A stretch of 64,000 nt of DNA from Ricordea florida (Eukaryota > Cnidaria > Anthozoa > Corallimorpharia > Ricordeidae): NCBI GenBank assembly GCA_949710005.1, contig OX453273.1, positions 4,125,206 through 4,189,205 of the forward strand, in the 5' to 3' direction. A program made the position numbers and the translations under genes. The number at the start of each line of letters is the position of its first letter. The stretch's first letter is position 1. Below, piece by piece: positions 44,708 through 56,600 of this stretch. Below the pieces are notes generated by a model. That model was given only the letters and a program-made list of their open reading frames with translations. It was not told where the DNA came from and did not search any database.

Positions 44708-47700
44708 TCAAACGTTGCCAGTGCGCATGTCCTTGGCAAGAAATACCGATCCTTTCCACTTGATGCCTGTGGTCCTGCACAAGACTTCTATCATGGTGGT
44801 ACCCTTTGTAGGTAGCGTGGTCCTGTCCTTCAGGTTGTACAGAGCTGTCTCCATGTTCTCGTACCAGAATCTATCACCGTCACGCAACACACGATACTGA
44901 AGCGCAATGATCCGTGCGAACGTTTCACCCACGCACCCTCCCTCGACATGCGGCTCTGCCAAGCCACCAATCACAAGATCCACATCGTCGACGCTTGAAT
45001 AAACTTGTGCTAACTTTTCTGCAACTTTTTTGTCAGCCGTTATCTCTGCGAATGACATACGCTTAGGTAAGCCAATCCCCTCGCGAACGGTGTTGTAATC
45101 TGGCAGGCCATGATCTCTACCTCGCTGAATGTTCATCGCCACTAGATCAAGTCCCATCGTGTTTGTACCAAATAGAAAGTTACGTACAGAATCGGAGAAC
45201 CATGTGTCAACTTCTTGGGCTTTCTGTACCATCATTCCACGGACTAGCGGCTCTATACCACCCTCACGGAGCACGCGCCCTGGATTGAAATACGCGTCTC
45301 GCAGAGATAAGTGACCCATGCCAGTCATGGTCCAGTTTTCATCCAATCGCAGCATTGTATTTCCTACTTGGCTGTGACCAAACCTAAATGCCGCTGTGGC
45401 AAATTCGTTGAAAATACCAACCTTTATTGAGCTGTTGTAGCCGCGGTAATCTCCCAGGTTTTCAAACTCCGTTAGTCCAATAACTGTGGGAAGGAACTCG
45501 TTCCAGACTATTTTCTGCCATTTAGCTCGAGCCAATGAACGTGCATGCTGGAAAAGTGTCTCGTCATTCATATTCTCGTTCCCAGGCTGCCGACGAAGCT
45601 CGTCACAGATGAGGTTATGTTCACGTGACCATATGGTGTGTATGGCAATAAGGCCAGGTTGAACATTGACTCGATTGTCTCCTGACACGAGCATTTTCTC
45701 ACGTGGGCAGCTGAGTAGATTCAGGTTGGGAACTTGTTTGGTGTTAAAGTCAATAATGTCATTTGACTGGTGTTTCAGTTTACCGCTTTCCATGGTTCGA
45801 AGAGCCAGAGCTCGGTTCTCGTCGGAACCGTAAACTATAGACAAGTCTACGAACGCTGTCACTTTGTTGACCTGTCAAGAAAGGGAAAGCAGTTACGGTT
45901 AGAAGAGAAAAGCAAACACAACTGTGAGTACGAGAACTTCAAAATATTAGGCTGCTAATATCCTCTGAAGTTACAAAAACATAAGTTGTTCAAACGTTGA
46001 ACATTAACGCAATTTTATGCAAAGACTGAAGAAATTGCACGAGCCTGTTGGGCGAGCTGCAATTTGATGTTATTCATGCAAAATTGCATTTTACAATAAC
46101 TGAGCGAATTCTCGCGCGCTGATTGGCTAGTTTTTATCATCAATAAGAGTACAGACACATAAAATTTTAATTTATGCAAGGTTTTTTCGCGTGATAAGTG
46201 AGCTGTCAAACAGTCAGATTTTTACCCAATCAAATTGTATTACGTGTTGTCACAAGCCAATGAGAAGGCGAGAAAAGTTATCGAGAATAGTTGCGCCCTG
46301 ATTGCGTCAATTTAAATAAAATTCAGCATTTTTCGAGTTTACTTGCTGTTTACTTGCGTTTTCTTTTAATTTAAGTCTTCATTTGACCTTTTTCGCGTTT
46401 TGTTATTGTAAAAAACAAATTGACGTCAGTTTTTTATGCGTCTGTCCTCTTATTGATGATAAATTGCGTCATAACATTGTCAAAGTTTGTTGTAGATCCA
46501 CTCGCCTATCGGCTCGTGGATCTACAACACTTTGACAATGTTATGACGCAATTTATCATCAATAAGAGGACAGACGCATAAAAAACGGACGTCAATTTGT
46601 TAACTCGAAATTATTTGATTACTTGTTAATAATATACATTAAAAACTTAATTTCAAATTTAAGCACTCGATTTCAACTTTTTGCGCTCAAGTTCAATTTT
46701 CTGCAATGTTTGGGATTATTATTATTATTATTATTATTTTAATACTGAACAACTTATAATTAATGAAGTACCAGATGATGAATACCGACACATGGTCCAG
46801 ATGCTAAGTAAGTAGGAGCTGACACTGAACAGTCACCAGCTCTGGTGTTATATTATTTTAATACCGCCTGATACTAGGCTTCGGTAACGTGTGATTTACG
46901 TGTGATTTACCAAGACCAGTTCCTCCATTAAGAAAACAGTAGAATGGATCATTCATTGGATGTTTTCATAGCATGTGAGATATGGTAGAAGAGCATGTAT
47001 ATTATTATGAATTTTTAGCGCAGTTTTCTTTTAAATTGAATAATCGTGCTTCACACCTGTTCACGTGGTCTTCCATGCAATTTCCCGCTGGTCTGTAGAA
47101 TCGCAGATCTCCTGAAGCGCATGATTTCTTTGCCTGTGCCGTGCGGGTCAAACCACGGGTCACCTTCAGGTATCGGGATTCCTAGGTTATCTGTAGTCAG
47201 GAAGTTGGCATAAGGTGTGGCAAAATCAGTATCGTGTGCCAACATTTGACCAAAGTGCACGTGGAAATCGTTTAGTCCAGTTGGGCTGAACAGGTCGATT
47301 CTCTGATCACATATCACATTGGAAACTAAACGCGGGCTTGGCCTGTTTGAGCCCGCGGGTGCATCAAAGCCATCAGCGTATGCTGGCGGAAGCAGGCGTA
47401 GAAGTGGCATGAAAGGCTTTCCCCAGTCTGGATGTTCGAGGTTGTTGTTCATACCACTCAAGCGAGAGAATTTTTCAGACTGTTGTTGTGGCGAAAATGC
47501 ATTCTTGTCTGCTTTGTTGACCTGAAATAAGTAACACATATAACTATATCCCATTTTCATTTCGATTCCCTTCTAAGTTCCTTTGAATTCCGACCTCGTC
47601 AATTATCCTTAAAATAAATGAAAACATTTTTAAATTTGGAAGAATAAAATAGATTAGAAAATATCTTTGAGGCCTGAATATAATCTGTGCTTGCAGATAC

Positions 47701-50700
47701 TATCGAATTGGTTGCTTAGCAATTTCAAGTACTAGCTGCCATCTAAATACGAATTAGGCACCAAATGTCCCACATGTGTACAAGTCTTGTGAGGAGATGA
47801 GATATGAGTTAAGTAGCTATACCATGCCAATGAGATATAACAAATGTGAAACAGCTATCAGATGATGTGCACGTGAAATCTGCTTTTAGTTCTTTTAGTC
47901 TGTTATCTCAGTTCGGTAGCTAAGCTCATTTCTAAAGCAAACACACATACACACACACACTTACACACATTGAAGGATCTTTATTCTAGCCAATCAAGCG
48001 ATAACAAGCGTCGTCATGCTTTGAACGTAGAGCGCAAATCCGAACAGTAAATCAACTGAAGCTACTCTTATATTTTTAGCTGGAGGGAAAAGGAAATTTA
48101 CTGCAGCGTAGGTAAACAGTGGGCCTCAGATCTTTCTAATTTCATCATTTTTTTCACTTCACTGCTCTCACCAGACTTACCTTGACATGCACCGTGGCAA
48201 TTGCGGAGCTAATTCCATCGCTAACTGCGTAGTTGAAGCTATCTTCGCCAACGAATTCTGCTTCCGGGTAATAGGTCACGTGCTTAGGTCCGACCACGAC
48301 TTGTCCATTTTTTGGAGCCTGGGTTACCTCCTTCACTAACAACCTGGTGCAGCTTGGTACCGAGTCTTTTGGAGAGGTTGTCTCCTCCACCGTGTTCCTA
48401 TGACCCCATATATCCCGAACAGTCACGAATGACCTTCGTTGGACGTTATGAATAATTCTGGTATTGTTTGTAATTGGCCAGTAAACTCGGATTCGGAAGG
48501 TGTCTTCGGTTTCCGAGCCCAGGCCGAAGTGCGCCACGTACTCGCCTTGAGCTGAGAACCCAGATACGCTTCGAATTTCACGCATGATCTCTTTCTGTAG
48601 TCGCACGGAGTACAGGAATACGTGTGCGCCAACACTTTCTCTGTCGACGCCCGCCTCAAGGACTTTCACACGAATGAAGTCTGTCCTGTCTCCGCCCATG
48701 TTACGGTAAAAGACAGGTCGGTTTGCGTTGTTGACGATGAAAACGTCAAGATCTCCGTCCTCTTCGTAGTCAAACACGAGTAGGCCACGACCATCGAAAA
48801 CATCGGTCACGCCTACCTTGGCTCCGATTTCCTCAAATCGCGTCTTATAATTATCGTCTTCAAAAAACATATTGCGATACAGACGCGTTGGTGTATGATG
48901 TAAGAAGTCTGTGTCGGTCACTTCCGGATCATCGAACCCATTCGTGTGAACTAGGTCCAGATCCCCGTCATTGTCGAAGTCGAAAAACGCCGCACCCCAA
49001 GCCCAGCTCCCAAAACGAACTCCGGCGGCGTCAGTCTGGTCTGAGAATTTTCGGTCACCTAGGTTTCTATGGAGATACGAGAAATACGTGAGGGAGTCAT
49101 AAAACAAAAGACAACTTGGAAATGTCTACCGGTACACTAAGAATATTCAAACCAAGAGAAAATGAGGAAAGAGAACATAACCCCGTCTGACATGATAAGG
49201 GGACAGAATCAAGAGAAAATAAGGAAAGAGAACATAACCCCGTCTGATATGATAAGAATCTATTTTTAGCGCGGAATTTATATATATCTCATTTCATGGC
49301 TGCGCGATTTCCCCATGGCGCATTGAAATTGCAACCACGTGACGAGATGGATATCAGCCATTGATCAGTTAAAAAAGTTTTCCGGATCTAAAAATAGATT
49401 CTGTCCCCTTATCATAGTAAGAGAACCCAGTATGGAATACACTTTCTTTTATCTCATTTTCTCTTGTTCAAACCAAATGAACCAGTAAAGAAAAACCCTG
49501 ATGTTCTTGGTGTTAACTATGCCTCACCTGAACAACCTGTTTCCTGTACTACCGAAAATGATCCCTCCTCCAAGGTAAACGTCCATAAAAGGTTCTATTT
49601 GTTCACGAGACATGTGAATGCTGGAAACGAACCAATCCTGTTGACCATCAAAATCATAGTCCGCAACTGCCGAACCCATGCCGTTCTCATCCGTTCCAAG
49701 CCCGCTCGCCCCAGTCCCATCCGTAAAGGTGCCGTCACCATTATTCCAATAGACGGCGCTTGTTCTAAAGTCACCGTTCACGACTAGATCTTGATGCCCT
49801 AAAATATATTGAACTTGCTCAGAACAATAGACACTAAACGTATGGTCCTGAGGGAAACAATTAGTTTTGTTTTCCCGAGAGTCCTGATGTTTCCCGAAAT
49901 CGAGGGAAACATCAAGACTCGAGGGAAAACAAAACTGACTAGTTTCCCGAGGGACCATACATTAAGTGCTTTGTTATATATTTAGACTTTCCCTTAAGCA
50001 AAAACAAACAAACAAAGACGATTCAACTGGCGCGCGAACAACAACTGCGCAACTGGGGCACGTGACCAAAAATCAACCAATCACAGTGCTCGTTTTGTTG
50101 AGTGAAAATCTAGGTATATAACAATGCTTTTTGTACACTAGTAGGTAAAATGGTCTATAGTTTGCCTTGGACTATAGATCTTCATGTCAGCTTGCACTAC
50201 CCCATCGTCGATAGTTTACGTGAAGAATTGCAAAGTCAACCAGAATCTACTCACTGGGAACTATGGATAACGTATGCAGAGATATTTAGCTTACTTTTCG
50301 CGGAAGAAGTAAATGAAGCTAGTAAATGAAACAAGGGTAGCTTGCCTGAAGTACATACAATATGTTACGTTCCATGCATGTTGGCAAACCTTCTAATTAG
50401 TTCTTTTTAATTGTGTGCTCAACTACTGCTTTCCTAGATCTGGACCTCAAGCTACGCGTCACGCTGAATATCGCGGAGCTAGTTGGAGGTTGCTATGCAG
50501 AATAATTACATAATCGAAGAGTGTTAAAACACGTATCGTAACACAATAAAGTTAGTGTAGGTAATGGAATGGTTTCAAGTGCAATCTGGAATGAAAAAAA
50601 TTTTCGAGCCTGTAAGCGAGTACAAAATGATTAATGGAGAAATGGACGAAATGGTCATTGGATCCTGAATGTAAAGGCACAGAAGGGCCTCACTCACTAA

Positions 50701-53051
50701 AAGGTTCCTTATTCTTGTACAGCAGGACTTTCATATCTCATCTATGGGCTTCGCTCGACATAACACTAACACGTTTATGATTTCAAGTCAAGTTGGCTTT
50801 CAAAGTGTTCACCTTATTAAGTCACATATAATGCACCTCAAAAGTACGGTAAAACTGCCGAAAATCCTGTTGGATAGAACCCGAACTTTTGTCTGAGTCC
50901 CTACCTAAACATACATACAGAGGTGTCATTTCGATGCAGAGCAGGACAAAGGAATCATTTCCTTACCATCGTTATCCAGGTCAGTAAATATGGCGGCCAG
51001 TCTGAACGCTCCTGGGATGATATCCTTCAGGAGTCCTGTGGTCATCACCCCATAATACCTCACATCCACACCTCCAAACCTGTCTGCATCAACAGTCGGC
51101 TCTTTGGTCTTTCCCAGTCCCGAGCGTTCAGTCACATCTTCAAAGTATCCCGGCTTTCCCTGCGCACCGAGGTTTCTGAGAAGGCGGCAGTTGGAATGTG
51201 ACACGTTGTTGTAATCGAAACCGAGATCAAGATGCGGCAACCACTCGGTAGTGTACAAATCCAACCAGCCATCGTTGTCATAGTCACCAACAGCAATGGT
51301 CATGGTGCTTGTTTTGTAGGGTGGTATAGAAGGCTTCAGCGCGAGGCCCCTGTCTTCTGCCCCCTCTGTAAAATGTCCCATGCCATCATTTATGTACAGG
51401 TAAAATCGGCTTTCTGCCATGGTCCCCACATACAGATCGAGATCGCCATCGTTGTCTATATCTAACCAAGCCACAGCTGACGAGCGATGGAACGCCGTGC
51501 AGCTAAGATTGGCTTCAGCTGTGACGTCCCCGTACGATCCGTTTCCAAAGTTACGCCATAGTTGATCTGTACCATCCATACGAGCGTAGTAGATGTCCAC
51601 GAGCCCGTCGCCATCGTAGTCAGCGACAGCTCCCGCACCTGAACTGAGTTCAACAATGCAAAACGACCCGGGAATCCAGATTTTCAGGTTTGGGTCAAAC
51701 TGGTCAAACAGGCATTCTGGAGCCTTGGGTGGTTTCTGCTGAATAGCTGTCATTCCAAGATTCTCTGCTACTTCCTCGAATACAACCTGTTGGATGACAT
51801 TCAACGTTGAGTCTTTTGTTGTTTGGACGGATTTCAATTCAATGTCGAAAGAATTTTCTTGTACTCATTGATTTCTGGATGTGCTGTTATTGGTATGACA
51901 GCAAATTGGCTTAAGACCAATAAAAAGAGTTTACAACATACAATTGCATTGACGTCTGATTGGTTCATTGCCCAGCGTTAATATACTGTGATTGACAGGT
52001 GAAACTGCTTTGATTTTGTTGAGACCTTCTTCATGTTACCACCCACCCCTCTCCCAGGCTAAACATAAAGGCTTTTCTCCTCTCCGTACCTAGAAGCAGT
52101 ATAGTAAAATTGTCGAATTAGCTTTTGCCTTTCCTCTCTCCCTGAAAGTGCATGATTAATTTTTGCCAATAAAATTATGCAAAGATTCTCTTCGAAAATT
52201 TGCTTCATTAGTCGAAAACAAGAAAAATAAACACTTGATTGCAAGAGGGGTCATTGCGAGGTTTTCACATAAAGGGCGAAATTATTGAAGGAAGCCCGTT
52301 CAATGCAGCGAGAAATGACAATCAATTTGAATGACCAATTGGTTCAATGAACATCTTATTCTTAAAATTACAGCGAACATGGTTCCAAATCGTTGCAGTT
52401 AACGGAAATTCAACAAATTCAACGCCTCGTTTCTAAACAACTGCTAACCAATCAGGATCGAGTAATCATCTCCTCTTGATTAGCAGAAGTGCCCTCGTGA
52501 CTTAGAAAAAAATGCCCTTTATATCATCCAATCAGCATTCAGTAATTTATCCCCATATGTGATAAGAGATAAAGTGACGCTTGTTTTTACCTGTTTCACT
52601 TCAGAGTATCTTTTCTTCTCCACTGAAATGCACACATCTGATTGGTCTTTGCTGTAATCGTTCTCAAGCACCGGTATATGTATATGTCCATCATCCGTTA
52701 CCATAGTGACATCATCAGACTCGGCTACAATCGCGTCGGCCTGAGGACGAATGATGATTCTTGCTCGTAACCTTCCGTCTGCTGTTGTTGTTAGGTTATC
52801 GTGAAGGTACGAGTACTCGAAGACATCTTCGCCGGAAAAATCTGGATTTGGTATGTAAGTGGCTACAACATCGCACAGCTCGTTTTGTATGTTCAGGTTT
52901 CCGTCGGGAGTGTTTGCAAACGCCCCGTATCTGGGTTGCTCAATGATAACGACCTTTGAAGCCAGCTTGTTTGGGGATTTGTAGTATTTCAGAAAGTCAA
53001 AAGTGACGGGTTGATCTTCATCTACCATTAGCGTGAATGAATCAACCGCGT
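44708..53051 (-). CDS. Secreted/anchored multidomain protein: cadherin-like + FG-GAP + ASPIC/UnbV + animal haem peroxidase
   Basis: Minus-strand exons, 5' to 3': 53051-52591, about 51864-50967, about 49799-49528, 49066-48181, 47521-47057, 45871-44708 (stop). Phases agree at every junction from 50967 on (for example DLDNDG|G-HQDLV, RLFR|NLGD). Exon 1 has cadherin/Big_9-like strands (YIPNPDFSGEDVFEYSY). Next come FG-GAP repeats with Ca-binding loops (DYDGDGLVDIY, DIDNDGDLDLY, DYDNDGWLDLY, DFDNDGDLDLV). Then an ASPIC/UnbV domain as in CRTAC1 (ESVGAHVFLY, SGFSAQGEYVAHFGLG) and another cadherin-like module (YYPEAEFVGEDSFNYAVSDG). The last two exons give a haem peroxidase: distal His in FGQMLAHDTDF, then REHNLICDELRR, WNEFLPTVIG, proximal-His region FRFGHSQV, and AMNIQRGRDHGLPDYN. 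The link 52591 to 51864 does not match in phase, so an exon is missing there. The signal peptide exon is not identified; the open frame beyond 53051 has a hydrophobic stretch that could be one. Confidence 0.8.
45872..47056. other. Intron of the peroxidase gene with a large foldback
   Basis: Intron between the two peroxidase exons. It holds the long palindrome at 46417-46598 and a short ATT microsatellite (about 46717-46738). No exon is seen inside it. Confidence 0.5.
46417..46598. repeat. Long imperfect palindrome (foldback element)
   Basis: AAATTGACGTCAG on the left pairs with GGACGTCAATTT on the right. Within the arms, ATGCGTCTGTCCTCTTATTG is exactly mirrored, as is TTGTAGATCCACTCG with CGTGGATCTACAA near the centre. 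Arms are about 85 bp with few mismatches. Confidence 0.75.
49148..49480. repeat. MITE-like repeat in an intron of the peroxidase gene
   Basis: AACCAAGAGAAAATGAGG at the left and CTCATTTTCTCTTGTTC at the right form inverted ends. The interior has a direct repeat of GGAAAGAGAACATAACCCCG (about 49168 and 49222) and an inverted AATCTATTTTTAG / CTAAAAATAGATT pair. Confidence 0.55.
49841..49959. repeat. Foldback element beside an exon of the peroxidase gene
   Basis: TATGGTCC at the left and GGACCATA at the right, with internal AGTTTTGTTTTCCCGAG mirrored by CTCGAGGGAAAACAAAACT and a centre of TGTTTCCCGAAATCGAGGGAAACA. It starts about 40 bp upstream (in gene direction) of the exon ending near 49799. 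Confidence 0.7.
49960..50966. other. Intron of the peroxidase gene, nothing recognised
   Basis: About 1 kb between exons; short open frames only, no domain signal and no strong repeat. Confidence 0.45.
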
Positions 53052-53271
53052 CTGCGGAGGAATAAACTTGTTTAAATATAAAGATGAGGAAAAATACAAA
53101 TGGTACATTCAACAGAAAATAACAGGGAATCGAACCATCTATCTCTAAAATCTGGCGCCAGTGAGACCTTCCTATGGGGTACATGTTCCCTCGTTCACTT
53201 GATACTTGTTTGTTTCCCTTGTTTCCCACTATTAAAACCACTTGTTCGTTAATTTTTGTTCCCTTGTTCAC

Positions 53272-53587
53272 AGCAGTTTAATTAGAGGTTCCCTAGTTCC
53301 CTGATTCCCTGTTGCCTGAAAATAAATGCTTCTTTTTCTCTGTTCCCTAAAATCCCTGTGAGGGGCTCACCAATGGCAATACTTAACATAACACTTGCAC
53401 TCCCAGATACGAGTAGCAATTCTCCTCAGTGAACACCATACACCTCCTTAGATGTTAGTTTGAAGAATTTGGTAATAGATCAATTCAATACTTGAATTAA
53501 TAATGTTCTCAGTTCTCATTGCCTTACAATGTATTTATGTTGTAGGGAGAAGTTGCACCTTTGTCACGTCTGAGAGTGAAAGGATTA

Positions 53588-53663
<76 letters not shown>

Positions 53664-56600
53664 CTACTATTGGTTCCGAGTAAACATTTCCATCAGCTGA
53701 GACTCCAGCAGGCTGAACTGAGCTACTCAGCAATAATGGTCTTTGTTAGATTTTCGTTTCTTTCGAGTCATTAAGTGACGTATTGAGAGATTTTGAGCAC
53801 TGCTTTCCTGTGTCATAGATTTTCGAGTTGTATATGTACTTAAAGTCAGTGAAATAGTTTAATAAAATTGATGTTGTTGTTTTCTATTTAAAACTATCGC
53901 TTTCTATAAGGTCCCAATGTTAAAAGTCTAGACATTAAACCCTAACATTACAGCAAAATAAAGCATTTTTTAAATTTTAATTTGGTTAGCTATGCCACGT
54001 TCATCCTTGCTCATAATGTTATTACCTTAACGTACCAGTCCCTAAGGGGTGGTTTTTTCATATAAAAGTCACTGAGGGAAACTAAGTGTTAAGTCCGTTG
54101 ATTAAGGTTTGGAATGGGAACACTTTTGTTTGCATCAATTTACGCACCGAGTTCATTCCAACATGTTACATACTACTTATTAACCGAGAGTGAGGTCATT
54201 ACAGGGAAATCTCGGACCGAGCCCTTGATGTATTGACCGAGCGATATTATATGGCCTTTTTAGCACTGGAAAAATAAAAACGAAGGGTTTTTCAATATCT
54301 GCTTGCGCGCGCAAGAGGTCATTCGAAGTCATCACTGAACCGAAACACACCTGACCATGCGATCGAATCCAGAAGTGCAGAAGAAACAGTTTCTTTGAAA
54401 ATGAGACAACGTTTGTCTATATTAAAAAAAAAATTGAAACATTTTCATAACGCCCCGTCATTACAAGAAAATATTGCCCGCTCAACAGCCAATCAGAGGG
54501 CGCTTACTATTGTAGCCACATAATAATCGTAAATAATCAAGGTTACCTGTGGAGCCCACTTCCTTCCGTGAGATTATAAGAAAAGATGCTCGGCCATTTT
54601 TAAAAGAACAGAGAATGAAGATGGAATTTAACCTCAATGAAAATAAAAGGCTAAAATGAAAATAATGGGAAGAATAACGGCCTCCGCTCTCAACGGAGGA
54701 AGGAAAGCCGATGAAAGCCACGTCCGCTATTTTCAACTGACACAACCAGTAATATAAATATTACAAAAATGCAGCGTTCAATCGGTTTTTGTGTAAAACT
54801 CTTTAAAAACGCCTTTGGCTGGCTCGCCTTAGTTTGATCAAGGTAGCCGAAGAACGCCGACGCTCCTAGGTAATTAATTAACTGATATAACTTCGTAGAA
54901 TTTTGGTCTTGTAATTCCGGCTGCTGACGCACAGTCATGCTCTATGGGTCTTCACTGAGTTTACAACGTGTTTCTTGCTTGACACCTTTTTCACTGCAGT
55001 CATGAATAAATGGATTCAGAAGTTTGTCTGTGTCAGTGAAGCTTACGAAACACTCTGTAGTGTAAAACTAACGTTATGTATTTTTAATATGTCATGTTTC
55101 GTTTCTATTCCATGGAAGTTTACTTTGTTTTATAGACGTAAAAAGATACGCTTTCGATACTTTTACGGTTCGGCCATCATTGGTTGTATACCAAAAAATA
55201 TAAAATTCGCTGCAGCAAAATAATTTAAAATACTTGTTGGGTTGTCATAAGGGAAACAATGCGTTGAAAGTGGTAGATCATAGTTCAAAATCTTTCCCAG
55301 GAATCTTCCTCAAGTTAGGATGAGATATGTTGTGGGCCACTTTTGCATTACGTGTCATATCATTCACGTGAATATTGTCCGATTGTGTTGAAGCTAAATA
55401 ATCACCGAACTTCGGTGCTTTAAACTCATAAATGGATCCTTGTGGTCGTGTTATTTTTTTAGTAAAAACACACAAACCTTCCTTGTTAACTTGCAAATTG
55501 AAGCCACTTTTTGAGGTTAAACAAACAACGGTTTGCGTTGGAATGTGAAGAGCAAGTATTTTAAGATCTGGCTTATATCCAGTTTAATAATATTCAAAAG
55601 GAATCTTAAAGCGATCTAAAGAACACTGCATTGGTTGATATATTCCAGTTATTAAGTTCACCTCGCTAATGTCAACTAATTGTTAATTCTTTTGAAACGA
55701 CATATAAAATTGATATGAAATTTGTTCGAGTTAGTAAACATTCCATCTTCCCCTACTGACTCCCTGCTACCACGAAGATAGAATATTCTATTTTGGCGTT
55801 TGTACAATTTTGTAATCGTTCCACAGAAATAGTTACAAAGGTCTCTTTGCGGTGTGCGAAGTTTATTGGCTATGTGTATCACTACTACCTCTCAATATAC
55901 ACCAAAGGGTTATATTTCACTTAAGGACAGAGGAATGCCAATATTTTTTAAGAAAGAGCAGTTTATATCTTTGCTTTGATGGAATTTTAAATCGAATATC
56001 ACAAAAAACTTCAAATTCCTGCGATAAGGGAAAGATAATTTTGTAGCAGTTGGATGCATATTGGACGCCAAGCAATATCCCTGGTGAGTCAAATCTGGCC
56101 TGTATATTTAGGGGAAATCGTTAAAAGGGAGTTGCAAATACGTATGTTCAAATGATGAGATACAATGGAAGGTTTTCTTTACACCATTTTCAGAAGGATG
56201 GAATCGACTTTTTCTCTCAGTGTAATTTAGCTGCGGCGATTTCGTTTACATCAAAATCAAAACAGATGATCAAAAACCTTTCAGTTTAAAACAGGTGTCG
56301 GGAAGCAAGTACAAAAGATCGAATTAAGGAAGAAAAATACAGAGTACCTAATCAATTCAAAGTACAGTTACATTTTTGAAGGTAACGTTCAGCAAATCCG
56401 TTAAGTAATTTTGTTTTACCACCGGATTCATAAGTAAAGTGATCAAGGCGATTTATTCTATTCACGTCGGCATCAAGTTAATACTGAGGACGACCTATGC
56501 CCTTTGGAATAATCATTTGTTAAGAAGATAGCGTCTTTGTAGGCGGTGGTGCATAGATAACGGTTTGTCGCCTAGAACCGGATACGATGGGAGACCCTTT

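Noticed and set aside
53052-53271. N-terminal extension of the peroxidase-gene exon with a hydrophobic stretch as signal peptide
   Set aside because: A good acceptor (TTCCTCCGCAG) lies at 53052 and the upstream frame has poor coding texture; kept only as an alternative.
53503-53733. Arg/Glu and Ser/Leu open frames
   Set aside because: Both are translations of the GA microsatellite.
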